A DNA stretch of 64,000 bases from Vitellaria paradoxa (GCA_019916065.1 CM034240.1:17407894-17471893); one strand, 5' to 3'; positions 1 through 31,670 are shown, numbered from the stretch's first letter. The notes: generated from the letters alone by a model not told the origin. Numbers and translations: made by a program.

Positions 1-596
1 TTAGGAATATATTAGACTGGAAAAGTCCCAATTTGGCAGACTTCCAAACTCTGTTACACAGAGGCCTGTCCCAAGAGCATATTAGATGCTTTGTAGCAGC
101 AAGGATATGTCAGCATTAAACCTCTGCTAGAGCCCGACAACCGAGGCAATGATGTACTTTAAACCTTAGTTTGACTGATGGTTGCAGAGCATTGGTACTG
201 CTGATACATCGTTACTAAGAATGGATCCAAAGCATTTAATTGTTGTGGTTTTATATGAAAATGGTGGAGTATAATATAAATCCATATATTAGTGTCTGTG
301 TGGAATGAATCCATATATTAGTGCTGTGTAACGATCCCCATATTCTATTGTTGTACAATTTGTTGTATGTATGTCTTTCATATCATGTTGTAATTACATT
401 TCTGATCATTGTCCGCAATTCATAGCATCCAACTCACCTCCACTACCATGTTCAGGATTTGTGTATTAGATAAGATAGTTGACACATTTAAAGCGCCCAT
501 ATTGCAAAGATTTGTTTTGTGGCAAATCAGGAGATCTACTGCTGTTTTCTTTGTTCTTTGAGAACTCTTATATTAAGACTTTGACTGGCACACCAG
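1..596 (+). other. Upstream part of the MYB-CC gene, probably intron
   Basis: No exon of the following gene could be placed here. The first recognisable exon begins at 597 after a CACCAG acceptor, so this stretch is most simply the end of an upstream intron. A short open frame at 3-119 ends in TAA and contains the peptide LDWKSPNLADFQTLLHRG. I do not recognise it, and it does not resemble the N-terminal region of PHR1-type proteins. Confidence 0.4.
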
Positions 597-3500
597 GTGG
601 CAGAATCGTCTGCAGATGTTTCTGTGCATCGTCCCCAGGTTCATCCTCATCATCCTGTGCCATCTGGGGAAAGCTGTCCTGTTGCTAGCCCATTATCCAG
701 TTCGGTGCAGACCAAGGCCCGGATGCGCTGGACACCAGAACTTCATGAAGCCTTTGTAGAAGCTGTCAATAAGCTTGGTGGTAGTGAAAGTGTGTATCCT
801 TCTCACTTGTGTTTTATTTTGTATCTCAGTAAGGGTTGACAAATCATAGTGTTTCACATTGCATTGATTTGTAATTTTACCCAGGAGCTACTCCTAAGGG
901 TGTTCTGAAGCTCATGAATGTTGAAGGCTTGACCATCTATCATGTAAAAAGCCACCTGCAGGTATGATCAAATTTTTAATATTGATTATGCCAACCCCAA
1001 AGCCCCCCCCCCCCCCAAAAAAAATAATAATAATAGCCAAATGATTATGAACTTGCTTGAATTCATTGGATATTATTTTCTTTAATTTCAGAAATATAGA
1101 ACAGCCAGGTACAAACCAGAGTCATCAGAAGGTATGCATTATCGCTTTTTTACCCTTGCAAAGCGGTTCCTTTTTATACATTTCACTTGTGTAACCCTGT
1201 GGCAGAATCAAACATCATATTTGCACCTCTCTTGTGCTCGCTTCTTTTATTGATTATGCAGAATGTTTCTACTTAGGTACAGTGGCCAAATTAAAGAATA
1301 CAGTACACCATTATCTTCTTATTAGGGGAAAAACACTTGCTTGCTTACTTGTGCCTTGTTGTTTTTCTTGTCTCTTATCATGCACCTCCATTTATGCCAG
1401 TTAAACACCCTACCGTAAGATAATTGTTATATTTCTTCTTGCTGCAGGAGCTTCAGAGAAAAAGTTGGCTCCTATTGAGGAGATCACATCATTGGATCTG
1501 AAAACGTAAGTTGATAAGTCTTACCTTGCCCGGGAGTTACTTGCACAACATCATGTTCTATTTTTAGACCTTTTAACTATTTGTTTTGTAGGAATACTTC
1601 ATGTTGTACATGTTTTAAAAGGTGACTGGCTCAGTTTCTGGTTTTAAAGCATGTTGCTTCCTTGTAATTATGATTGATTACTGACTTGGGCCGTAAATAT
1701 TAGAGCTAATACTTCTCCTTCTTGTTAAAAATGGTTAATGATACATTCCTTCTACTTGTAATAGTCATTTTAACTGTATGTTTTGTTAACTTTTCATAAA
1801 TTATCCAACGAGCCAAGCCAATCAGTTGCTTGATTGTTTTTTGGCTTCTAAAATCTTGCTGTGCAATAATTTTATTGGATCTAACTACTGGTTTTTATGC
1901 CATTCCCTTGATTTGGGAGCAAGTTGAGGGTAATGCTGGTTTATCAACATAGTGGGCGAGAACAGTATTTCACACACTGATCTAGGGGTTAGAGGGAAAG
2001 TAGTATAACAAAATTAAATCAGGGAAAAGCATATAACTTTTCAAAAAATTACTGCTACTTCAATTTAAGAACGACCAACAAGGTAGAGATGTGCAAAAAT
2101 ACACAAGTCTTCCCTTCCCAGGACTTGGAGGAATATAGCTCCTACCTTGGACCAGAAATACTGTTTGTCAAAGAAATTTGGAAGTGGAATGACAAGTGCA
2201 TTATGGGGAAAAGTGAAGAGAAAATTTGCACAAGTACCTTTAGTTTGCCAGACATTGAGGCTGATCAGAACCCATACCTGTCTAGAAATTCATGTACGAG
2301 GCTCCTAAATGGGGTTGGACTGCTTTTGAATCCTTTAATGCAATGGCGAGTCTCTGGTCCAGATTGAAATGTTGGATCTAGATAGGTCTGACCCAACTAA
2401 GATACTGAAAAGATTAATGCATTACCATATGGGTTTCTTGATTTGTCATTTGTAGCATAAACACATAAATTGTGAGTAATATGAATTCTATCACTTTTAT
2501 GAGTGGTATCTTCTTGTAGAGAAGGTGCCGGGTTGAAGTCTCAATTGGAGCACGAGTCCATGTCTTGTGTATTTTTACGTGTGTGAGTAATATGAATTCT
2601 ATCACTTTTATGAGCGGTACCTTCTTGTAGAGAAGGTGCTGGGTTGAAGTCTCAATTGGAGCATGAGTCCATGTCATGTGTTGAGAAGGGGCTAGATAAA
2701 GGAAAAAAGAAAGTCACAGGGGTTGTGTGATGGTTTTGTGTCAGTGTGGCGTACACTGATGTGGTTAAGGTTCGGGACTATTTTATTTTAGGAAAAGGGC
2801 TTTTTATAGCATATTCTTTCGAAGTTCCTTGGTTAAAACCTTTTAGTTAGCAAGCAACTTATATTGAATGCTTGCTGCAGCTTGTCACCTAGCTGTTATT
2901 TAGGTGGCTGCATGCAAGCTACTTGTCACTTGCTTACACTTTTGTCACTTGCTTATACTTTAGTGCTTATACCTAGCAAGCTTAAAAGCAACTTATCTTG
3001 AGTGGAAGCTTGCTGCAGCTTGTCACCTCCTTGTTATTTAGGTGGCTGCATGTAAGCCACTACTTCCTTTCTTGCCCTGAAGGATTTGCATTAATGCATT
3101 TGTCGCAAGCTTATGATGAAGTGGCTTTGTGGAGATCACTTGTTCTAGCGTTATTTAACCCTAAGTATTTCACCATGTAGTAATGAAACTGTTACTTCTG
3201 TTGACATGGAAAAAGGTCCAAAATAGGAGCGATATCATTGCGAAGAATGAAAATTATGTATTGAAGTAGTGTGTAATAATTCTTAGGCACCAAATTTTTT
3301 GCCATAAGCACGTTGGTAATTTCCTTTTGCTGTTGTAACCTGAAGTTGCTTGTTGACGTAAAGTTATCGACTTATTGTTGCTTGCTTCGCCAGGAAAAGA
3401 AAATGCATTTTTCCTCTGATTTTCGAAGCTGGGATATTATACATTCTGGAAGCTGGACAAGGATTTTCATCTTTTATCCCGTTTCTGTTTAAAGTTATTT

Positions 3501-5397
3501 AGTCAGGTTTAATAATACGTTTTGTTTGTTAACTAACTTAAATTTGAACTGAATTCTATGATTTCTATTTTGGTGACAGGAGTATGGGAATTACTGAAGC
3601 ATTGAGACGGCAGATGGAAGTTCAGAAACAGCTTCATGAGCAACTTGAGGTGTGCTTTTGATACTGAGATCCTTTTTAATTTATAGGATATTTACTGCTT
3701 AAGTTGGAGCTTCTATTGCTGTTAAGTTAAAGAATTGAAAAGTACGTCCTGCTTCAAAGCATAAATGAGAATATTTCCATATTTTGGTTAGGCCTTGCCA
3801 GTCCAGACACCACGTAATCTAATGCAATATTCCGTTGATATCTCTGAAATAAGAATTTAATAATTGTCATATATCGCCAGTTACGCCAACTGTTCATCAT
3901 TTCATTTCTCGGGATATCTGAGTGAAGTTTCTACTTGGATTTCATTTAGAGCTAATGCATCTCTTGATCTATATAATTTTTTTTCCCTAGCAAATCATCC
4001 ATTGTTCTTATGTGGTGGATAAAAAAGTTTAATTTTTAACATTAAAGACAGATATAAAATATTTTCTACAGTAGCAGCATGAAAAATGAACTGCAGAGTC
4101 TTGTGCACCAGCAACTCCCGTCAAAGTAGGAGCGACCAACTTAGTCAAGAGCACTGTTGTCTGGATAGTTGTGCTATAGGGGAATTACATTTACAGCTTT
4201 GTAGTAGCTGATCTAAATGATTGAAAAAAAAAAAAAATCATAGGTAAAATATATAGTGATACATGTCTACTTGAATACTCCGTCCACTGCTAAATGGTCT
4301 ATGCTTCTTTTCTTAAATGTCCCAAAATTCCTAAACATGGTTTAAAAGTCAGCAAGCAGTTTCCAATGATAACCGCAAAGTTTCCACCTTTTAAACAAGA
4401 ATAAAGCAAAAATGTGAAATCAAGCATAACAAAATATTAAAGCAAATGTACCACTACCACTCACCATACCTCTGCATATTTCGGACAACTTTTAAAGCAC
4501 AATAAGCAAAATTTTAGTACTGTATTTTGGCTGGAAATTTCTAAATGTTTTTATCAAAAGAGGAACTGCAAACGTGCCTTTCAACAATGGAGTATAATTG
4601 CTTCCATTTTACAAAATTATATTTGAACTGTTTGATACTGTTCTAAATGACTTAAGGGTCCCATATACGATTTAGAAACACAATCTTTAAGTACCCATTT
4701 CATTAGCAAGTAACTGTAGGTGCAGTGTATTTTAATCCTGTACTATTTTTCTCCTTTTGGTTTTTCTCTTTTTCAGGAGGGGTTTTGAATTTTTTTTTGG
4801 CCAAAATTTTAGTAGTTATTTAAAATTTTAAGGTGCACTCTTTCAATTTATATGACCAGGATTGCAGCAAATTGAATTGAGAAGTCATTGAGCATTCTCT
4901 AAAAAAAAAAAAAAAAAAAAAAGTGAGAATTTAGATTTTTTTTCTTTTTAATTCTGTGTGGGTTTTTGGGGGGGGGGGAGAGAGAGAGAGAGAGAGAGAG
5001 GGAGGGGGGAGTTGCAGATAATTCTGATACGGTGGTGGTGTGTTTCCTTCAGATTCAGAGAAAATTGCAACTGAAAATCGAAGAACAGGGGAAGTACCTA
5101 CAAATGATGTTTGAGAAGCAGAAGCAGATGGACGAGGAGAAGTTGAAAGCATCCTCCTCCAATTCAGATGAGGCTCCTCCTCCATTATCCGGTATGGTGC
5201 AGCCTTCCCATGCCACTGACAAATTAGAAGCTTTGGAACAGGATAAAAATGTCATTGACACAAACATGGCACGGGAAGAAATTTCCCGGGATTTGACCGG
5301 CAAGCAAATTGCTGTCCAAATCAATACCGGCAAGGATCTGAACGCAGACACCGGGGAGTCTGGCCCTCGGCCTGCAAAGCGCGCTAGAGGAGATTAA
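597..5397 (+). CDS. PHL: PHR1-type MYB-CC transcription factor, 5' partial
   Basis: Transcription factor of the MYB-CC (GARP) family. Family members act in the nucleus and bind P1BS elements in phosphate-starvation genes. Exons read on the plus strand are 597-789, 885-961, 1092-1131, 1448-1505, 3580-3649 and 5053-5397. All introns are GT/AG and the phases close to 260 codons plus TAA. Within this part, the MYB DNA-binding domain covers about residues 43-92: it opens with [20 protein letters not shown] and ends with the SHLQKY recognition helix. The coiled-coil dimerisation domain covers about 124-170 ([20 protein letters not shown], then [14 protein letters not shown]). The C-terminus is acidic and serine-rich and ends in a basic PAKRARGD. 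Codon 1 at 597 is GTG directly after an acceptor, so the exon is internal and the N-terminal exon(s) lie outside the window. The order and spacing match PHR1/PHL1 proteins closely. Which paralogue it is cannot be decided without the N-terminus. Introns 4 and 5 are long (2.1 and 1.4 kb). Confidence 0.93.
2471..2682. repeat. 111-bp tandem duplication in intron 4 of the MYB-CC gene
   Basis: Two head-to-tail copies begin at 2471 (TGTGAGTAATATGAATTC) and 2582 with the same sequence, giving a period of 111 bp. They differ at only a handful of positions, all near-silent transitions, so the duplication looks recent or is still being homogenised. On the minus strand both copies stay open and spell a near-identical 37-residue unit, but no known domain is recognisable. 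Confidence 0.85.
2871..3061. repeat. Direct repeat about 138 bp apart in intron 4
   Basis: A block starting CTTGCTGCAGCTTGTCACCT and running through TTATTTAGGTGGCTGCATG occurs at 2871-2923 and again at 3009-3061 with few mismatches. The sequence between them carries further short echoes (CACTTGCTTA). This is local duplication with no coding content. Confidence 0.75.
4901..5011. repeat. Poly(A), poly(G) and (GA)n tract before the last MYB-CC exon
   Basis: An A run of 22 at 4901-4922 is followed by a G run and a (GA)n tract at about 4968-5011, ending some 40 bp before the last exon's acceptor at 5051-5052. The purine-only stretch replaces the usual pyrimidine-rich region close to a plant acceptor, although TTTCCTTCAG directly before the exon is normal. 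Confidence 0.8.
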
Positions 5398-6810
5398 ATA
5401 ACAGGCAGGCATCAAGCTAAACCAGAGCCTCGGTTTGAATTTTGTTCTGTGAGGTTGTTCCCTTGTTGGACATTGTGATGTTATGCTTTGAATAGTCATG
5501 AATCAAAGAATAGTGGGACTTTAGGTAATAACATGTGCGTTTCCTTCCATTTAGCAAAGAAGTGAACTCTCTAGTTTTAGTTTACTAACTCAAATTTGCT
5601 GCCATGGTGGTGGTGGTGGTGTACATATGCTTGTGGTCCTGCAGATATATATCTACAGGAACTGTTCTGAAATGCTTGTGAATACATCTGAGTAGCAATT
5701 GTCTTCCATGTGGAATTTTGATGCAATTTTATTCCTCCCATCCTATTTATAGCCGGGAATTATGGCATATATAGGAGCCCGAGGAAACATTAAATTGCAC
5801 AATCAAATTAAAAAAAAAAAAAAAAAAGAAACAAAAGGATGTAATTCAAGCTTCGAAATGTCCAGATGGGTGGCGATCAAATCCAATCCCTACATTAGAG
5901 AATCGTAATCTGATTTGTAATGTTTAGTTTGCATGGTATTGGATGCCTTCTTATGATTATTGTTCGGTTAATTCGACTCGGTCCGATTATTTTTTATTTT
6001 ATTTTTCTATATTATGATTTTTTTCAGCTCAATTTGGTTTTTTTCTATTAAATTTTAATTAAAATAAAAAAGTGAATTTATTCCAACGCATACCTAGAGA
6101 TGCACTAATAAAGAATAGCAAGTGGATCTAAATAAAAGAGTAAAGACGACAAAAGATAAATATCAAATTACATGGATGAAATGAAAATGCTTATGCGCTA
6201 TAAAAATTTACTAAAATTTGTTGCAAAAAATGATGTCATAATGGTATTATTGAATTTGAAGAGTATCTTACTAAGATATTTTGATTTGAAGTGAGAAGCA
6301 CACAATGTATTCACATTATTTTGTTAACTTATTTTAATAAATTTTTTTTCGTGGTATGGCATTGCTCGAACAAAAATTCTAAAAAAAAAAAAAAAACTTA
6401 ATTTCATATAACTGCACAAAAAATAATTAATGACAAAAATGAATGGAAGAAGGAAATTCATACAGCCAATTCTAACTGATTTAGAAATCAACTACACTTT
6501 TTTGAGTTGAGATAAGTATGATTAGTCTAATTTTTATTATGTAGATTTTTTATCCACAATCTTACATTATGGTATTAATACGTACAATTATATAACTCCG
6601 AGATATTCTAATAGTGCACTCCATTTTTTGACGTAATTTGGTAACAATATTTAAAATTTTTGAATTTATAATAATTTGACTAAGGGCTTAAAATACTACT
6701 TTAAATGTAATTTTATAAAAAAAAATAAACGATCAAAAATTAATAAATAAACAACCCTAAAGACTTAATTTTAGGTTTGTTTAAGATTTGTGATTAAAAA
6801 GGAATTTTAA

Positions 6811-6959
6811 GGGTGCGTTTGGTTTGTTAAAAACTACTGAAAAATTCTGTAAAATCTATGAAAACTTCTAAAAGTTATTCACTTTTTATCTCACTATACG
6901 AATTACGAATTCACAAATTATCTTACTTTATTTTACTTTTTGTAACTCCAAAAGCATCC
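6811..6959. mobile_element. 149-bp MITE with GGGTGCGTTTGG ends
   Basis: The left end GGGTGCGTTTGG and right end CCAAAAGCATCC are imperfect inverted repeats. The element is flanked by TAA on both sides (6808-6810 and 6960-6962). The 3-bp TAA duplication suggests a PIF/Harbinger (Tourist-like) MITE. A second copy lacking a clear left end lies at about 7040-7166 and ends in AAACGCACC, so two family members sit almost in tandem. Another copy is at 61021-61178. Confidence 0.6.
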
Positions 6960-7039
6960 TAAATAATAGAGTCAAATTTAAAATATAAATTTATACATAT
7001 ATGTGTATGTAATTTTTTAAGTCCCAAAAACTCTAAAAG

Positions 7040-7166
7040 ATAATAAAAAATATTTAAAAAAGTATAAAAATTATTTACTTTTTATTCACTGTATAAATTA
7101 TAAATTTTATAATTTATTTTAATTTATTTCATTTTATCTCATTCTTTATCATTTTTTAAACGCACC
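7040..7166. mobile_element. Partial copy of the GGGTGCGTTTGG MITE family
   Basis: The stretch repeats the internal motif of the 6811-6959 element (TTATTTACTTTTTATTCACT, then ATTTTATCTCATTC) and ends in AAACGCACC, the expected right end. The left terminus is not recognisable, so it is a truncated or diverged copy. Confidence 0.45.
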
Positions 7167-7407
7167 ATAAATACGAAAGGCGTTAATAATTTACATTTTT
7201 TACCCCCCAACAACATGAATCGAGAACTCTCGTCTCGATTGCTTGCTACGTAACATAACACGCAGTCTTGTGGGGAACCCCAAAACCCCAGCGGAGCGGA
7301 CGTAAGCATTTTCAGCAAAAGCGCAATAGAGAAACAGAGATCTCCCTGCAACCCATTCTTGATTCCACTTCGATCTCCTCATTCCTTGCTACTTGCGCTA
7401 CTACATC

Positions 7408-26303
<18,896 letters not shown>

Positions 26304-28820
26304 AGGTTTAGACAGATGTTGCTGTGGTTTATAATAAGTTAAACTCTGCTTGCTGATGTTGAATTTGCAGGGCATATCCAAAATGTAGGGAAGAAGAGGA
26401 GAGACTGTAGGTAGCATTTTTGTTCCTTCAAAAGATTTTGCTACAGTACGGGGGAGGGGTTAATATTAATATATTCTTATACTTTGTATTCTTCAGAAAT
26501 TCATTTTTTTTTTTCTTTGCTTTTAAATATTCATGGTTAAAGTAAAAATAATTTTTTTTTTGAAAGGTCATGGTTAAGGCAATTGATGTTTACCAGAATT
26601 GACGAAATAAAGGAGATTTAAGATGTGGGGATTGTGATATTTCATCCCCTGAGATGTTATCGATCGTGATTATTGTTATATTAGTAATTACAATTCACGA
26701 ACATTTTAAAGGACATTTGGTTGGTAAGATGGGACTAGAATTGTTTTTAGAATTATTTCTTACTACCCTTTCTGGTTAGCAGTCGGACATATTCATTCAT
26801 CTGGTTTGTTATATTCTGAAATATTTGTGAGAGCTTGTCGATTATCTCTTCATGTTCGTGTGATAGCTGATCAAACCACATGAAGCTTTCCTATTACATT
26901 TGATTTTAGAATAAATTACACTTTAAATTTCACCTTAGTGCATATACTTTCAATTGTAACAGTTACTTAACAATCGTTAAGAAAATTTGACGGAAAGCTT
27001 ACGTTTCATTTTTTATTGAGGAATTTAATTAAAGTGTTAAATTAAGACTTATTGTAATAATAGGGGTTGACTGTTACGTAGGGGCGTTTCGGTTTGAATT
27101 TATACGTAACTTTAAAATGAATTGATTTTTTTTTTCCTTTTGGTTTTTGAAATTTGGATTCGAAGTCAAATCAATTTCAAATTTGATCGAAACTAAAATG
27201 AAAAAATCAAGTTAGGTCTATTCGATAGTTGGTTTAGACTAATTTGAATTGAGACGGGTCCAATTTTAGGTGAGACCCGAAATTTTTGGCTCGTCGGATC
27301 TAAATTCCATACCTTATAGTTTCTTTCTCCTATATGTTGATTATTGGGTTTTTGCAGTCAAGCTATTCGAATTCAGTTCCAAACCTTGCAGTTTCTGTCT
27401 CCTTTTTGTTTTTTATTTGGTTTTTGCAATCAAGCTAATCAATTATAATTCCAATCTCTCCTTCTTTGCTTTGTCTTTGTTTATTGTGTTGGGTTTTGAA
27501 TTTTAAAAGCAACCAAAACTTTAAAAGTTTGAAATTCACCTTTTATATATTATATATTTCTTATTAGGTTTCATAATATTATATTATATTATATTATATT
27601 TCTCGAGTTGGCTTGAGTTGGATTATTTTCGGTTTGAATTAGTTTGGATTGTATACCTATTAACCCGAGAATTGAACTGAAAATATTAACTTGTTAATTT
27701 TTAACCTAGAATTGAAGTGAAAATAGTATAAAATTGAACTAAATTGATCAAATTGGTTCAGTTTTCATGTTATTTGTTTTTTTTGTGCACCTTACTGTTA
27801 CAATTGGAAGTAGAGAAGGTTGATTGGGAGGATCATGATTATTTCCATTTTCTAATCTCATATCATGGATGTGCACCTCATTAAATGGGAGTCAATTATC
27901 AAAATGTGCTGGGAAAGGTAATTAAAACAAACTTCAATATGATAGTTTTAAAATTTAGATGTGCTTGAGTGTCTATTTTAAAAAATAAAAATAATATGAG
28001 ATGTCTCAATAAGTTAAATTAAAAATATTTGATAAGGACACGATAAATGTTAAGGTTAAGATTTTTTTAGTATTTATTTTAAAAAATAATGTTTGTTTTA
28101 GTAGTTTTTGACATGTGTCTTTAATAAAGATAATATTTGTTTTAATAATTTCTGACATGTGTTTTTAGTAACGACATGATAGGTGTCCATTTAAAAATAT
28201 AATATAATAATATGACCCTTTTTTGATAAGTTTTTGACACTTTTAAATAAAATATTAGATTAATACATGATAAGTGTTCATAACAAATAATGAAACATAT
28301 TTTGATAAGTATTTTACAAGTTTTGATAAATATTTCACAAATGTTATGTATTTATTTTGAAAAATAACAAGACATTTTTTTATAAATGTCCAACACATTT
28401 TGATAGATTATTGAATTAAGACATGATAAGTATCCATTAATCTTATAATAGTCAATTTAGAATTTTTTTTTAATTATTTAGTGCGCATATTTATTTGACT
28501 ACTAATTTTCTATTTAATGGGGTTGATAAGACGTATATACTATAGAATAGAAATATCCAATATATGTTTGAAATGTAGATGATCCAAATCTTGATTAGAA
28601 GTCCGGGAAGGCAGGCTTACATACATATTATACGGTACCATTTTTATTATACGATACCATTTTTAACATAAGTGACAAGGGGGCTAACTTTCAAATTCCA
28701 GTTTCTTTCATTGCATGTCTAGTCTTCTCCATATTTATGAAACAAAAGCCCATGAATTGAATTCTGGTGTATTCTGAAAAATCAACTAATTGAATTTCAA
28801 CTAAAACTGAATAGTTTTCG
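26304..28820. other. Intergenic AT-rich spacer after the PTGES2-like gene
   Basis: The likely 3' UTR runs to about 26640. A single arm resembling the AATTACACTT-type TIRs seen elsewhere in the window lies at about 26910-27075. From 27100 to 27780 there are TTCGGTTTGAATT-like words and a TATAT repeat (about 27570-27601). No coding signal was found. Confidence 0.5.
28030..28450. repeat. Degenerate tandem repeat around ACATGATAAGTGTCCAT
   Basis: Variants of the word ACATGATAAGTGTCCAT occur at about 28037, 28172, 28263 and 28421, separated by AT-rich sequence that itself shares words such as TTTTGATAAGT. Spacing is irregular (90-160 bp), so it is an old, eroded tandem array. Confidence 0.5.
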
Positions 28821-28996
28821 TGTTGGAATAAAAGAAGGAGAAAAAAATTATGTATTAATATTGATGATCAATATTGTACAATGAAACCCTATATTTATAA
28901 GGTAAATAAGAAATTTAAATCTAATAGGATTAAAACTAACTTAGGATATGCATTAATTTGGGATATATACAGGAATATTCTAGGAATATTCTAACA
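28821..28996 (-). repeat. 3' LTR of Copia-2 and adjacent polypurine tract
   Basis: A 176-bp LTR from TGTTGGAATAAAAG to AATATTCTAACA in plus-strand coordinates. The C run at 28997-29002 is the polypurine tract on the coding strand (GCGGGGGG before TGTTAG). Confidence 0.9.
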
Positions 28997-28999
28997 CCC

Positions 29000-31670
29000 C
29001 CCGCAAACTCAAGGAATTATAGGAGAGATCAACTTGAGTTTGGAAACCAATTCATGAAACCGTCCAGGAGATAGAGCTTTGGTCAGTAATTTAGTAATCT
29101 GAGCAATGGAGTTCACATAAATAAACTAGATAGTACCTTGAGCCACATATTGGCATACAAAATGGCAATCAATCTCAATGTGTTTGGTACGGTCATGAAA
29201 AATATCATTGTGAGTAATTTGAATGCCACTCAGATTGTCATAAAAGATAATAATGGCATTAGAATGAGGCATTCCCATGTCAGAAAGTAACCAGCGAAGC
29301 CAAAGTAGTTCTTGTGTAGTATTAGTAAGGGTATGGTATTCTGCTTTAGTACTGGAGCGAGTGGTGATAGTTTGTTTCTTACTTTGCTAGGAAATAAGAG
29401 AGTCACCGAGAAAGAAGTAATACTCAGTAGTAGAGTATCGATCAGTAGGGTCATTAGCCCCATCAGCATTAGTGTAGTCTTGAAGAGTAAGAGGTAACTA
29501 AGAAGAATAATGTAGCCCGTAAAATAGAGTGCCATTAACATAGCGCAGAATATGGAGAACTACAGCATAATGAACAGAGCAAGGAGTTGACATGAACTGA
29601 CTGACGATGTGAACTGCATATGTAATATGGTTGGGTAACAGTAAGATAGACGAGACTCATAACCAACTAGCAATAAAGAGTAGCATCAGAAAGAGGGATA
29701 CCATCAAGCAGTGTGAGACAAATAGCCAGCTTAAGTGGGATTGGGGCAGTCTTGCTACTAGTGAATGTAGCTTGGGAGATGAGATTAGAAGCATACTTGG
29801 CTTGAGAAAGAAAGTAGCCTAAAGCGTCAGTAGTGATTTTAAGACCAAGAAAGTAAATGAGAGGACCTAAGTCTTTTATTTCAAAGTGAGAACTGAGCAA
29901 AAAGTTGAGTTCAGAGATGTCATTGTGATCATCTCCAGTAATGATCATTTAATCCACATATAACAGAAAGAGAACGGTGCCATGTGCTGAGCAACAAATA
30001 AAAAGTGTTAAATCATAAGGACTAGGAGAAAAGCCAAAATCACTAATAATAGCACTAAATTTGGCAAACTAAGGGCGAGGTGCTTGCTTAAGATCGTAGA
30101 GAGCACGAGGGAGTTTGCTAACCTGATACGGAGGATATGAGGAATTAGGAAGAGGTTGCATATAAACTTCTTCGGCCAAGTTGCCACTGAGAAAGGTGTT
30201 CTTAACATCCATTTGAGATAAGGGTCACTAACGAGAGGCGGCAATAGCAAGCAGACTGTGAACATAGGTGAGGCGTGCAACTGGGGCAAAGGTCTTCTCA
30301 TAGTCAATCCCATACTTATGAGTATAACTTTTGGCCACCAGACAAGCATTGTAATGTTCAATAGATCCATCAGAGCGAGTCTTGATCTTGTAGACCCATT
30401 TGTAGCCAATAGTGGTCATGCTGGGAGGTAGATCAACTAGATCCCAGGTGTTGGTTTTCTCAAGAGCCTGTAATTCCTCAGACATTACTTTCTGTCAAAG
30501 TGGGTTAAAACTAGCTTCTAGAAAGGAACTAGTGTGCTTTCCAAAGGCAAGGTAGATGTGTTGTCAGGAAGAGATCAACAACGCGGTTAGTAAAGAATGA
30601 TGGAGTGGCGGAGAATTGAGGCAGAAAGGTAGAGACAGTTGGAAACATCTTGTGTTCCCAAAAAACAACATGACGAGAGACACGGAGATGATTAGATATA
30701 GGATCCCAACAACAATAACCCTTATACTCAATTCCATAGCCTAAGAAACAACACAAATGAGCCTGGGGTTTTAATTTGGTGCGTTCATAAGGAGGTAGTA
30801 GAACAAAACAAACGTAGCTAAAAACACAAAGAAGTTCATAGGAAGGGATAGACCCATACAACCATTCGTAGGAAGTTTGGTTGTGAAGAAGGGGGGCAGG
30901 AACTCAGTTAATAGTGTAAACAGCAGTAAGAGCAGCTTCACCCCAGAATTTTTCAAGACAAGAGGAGGAAATGAAAAGAGCACGAATAGTGTAAAAAATG
31001 TGTCGAAGTTTGCGTTTAGCTTTACCATTTTGTTGAGAAGTGTGGGGATAAGAACGATGTGAAAAAGTGCCTTGTTAACGAAGAAAGTCAAGGAAATCAA
31101 ACTTCTGATGCTCCATGGCATTATCAAAGCGAAAAATTTTAATATCATAAGTGTTTTAACCATGGCATCAAATTCAATGTAAACTTTGAAGAGTTAGGAT
31201 TGACATGTATCAAATAAATCCAAGTGAAACAACTATAATCATTCACAAATATAACAAAATAGTGAGCCCCCCATAGTAGTAGTGGGAAAGGGTCCCCAAA
31301 CATCTGAATGAACAAGATCAAAAATTGATGAAGAAAAACTGTCACTTGCATTAAATGATAAAGTAATTTGACACAGAACACAATCAAAAGGTTCACTGTG
31401 AACCTGACCTAATTGACCACTAGAAATTAAAGACTGTAAATGACTAGCTGAAGTATGTCCCAAGCGAGAATCTTATAGATGATAAGGAGAAACAGCCAAG
31501 GTAGCAGTAGCAGAGTGTAGGTAAATAGATGAAAATTGGAGGTGCACCAGTTCAAATAATCAACCATGCTTACACCTATCCCAAGGGTCCGTCCCGACTG
31601 TAGATCCTGTACAAGACAGCCAGAAGAAAAGAAAGTAACAATGAGTCTAAGAACATAATTTTCCAATAGA
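29000..31670 (-). pseudogene. Copia-2 pol (IN-RT-RH), broken
   Basis: Read from high to low coordinates: the integrase zinc region and core (HSEPFDCVLCQ, LVHSDVWGPFPTTTMGG) around 31460-31250, further integrase to about 30530, then reverse transcriptase beginning MSEELQALEKTNTWDLVDLP at 30485 with KTFAPVARLTYVHSLLA. MIITGDDHNDISELN lies near 29948, followed by DLGPLIYFLGLKI and RNase H words (RTKHIEIDCHF) near 29170. Frames change repeatedly and many stops intervene. The codon after the RT active-site YVD is TAA, so even the catalytic motif is destroyed. Confidence 0.88.

Larger units (their letters stand above)
5398..7407. other. 3' region of MYB-CC gene and AT-rich intergenic spacer
   Basis: The likely 3' UTR of the MYB-CC gene runs to about 5800, where an A run (5811-5827) occurs. 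From 5930 to 7170 the DNA is strongly AT-rich with no coding signal and contains the small TIR element at 6811-6959 and a related half copy. GC content rises sharply from about 7200, consistent with the promoter and 5' UTR of the next gene. No clear TATA box was identified. Confidence 0.6.

Noticed and set aside
3..119. Short frame at the left edge as a candidate N-terminal exon of the MYB-CC gene
   Set aside because: It ends in a stop, lacks a convincing donor, and its peptide does not resemble the N-terminal region of PHR1-type proteins.
2089..2367. 92-codon frame in intron 4 of the MYB-CC gene
   Set aside because: It does not join any flanking exon in phase, matches no PHR-type sequence, and contains no known motif.
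29312..29497. Plus-strand frames in the 28.8-33.4 kb region as host genes
   Set aside because: All lie antisense to Copia-2 pol or gag on the minus strand and contain no independent motif.
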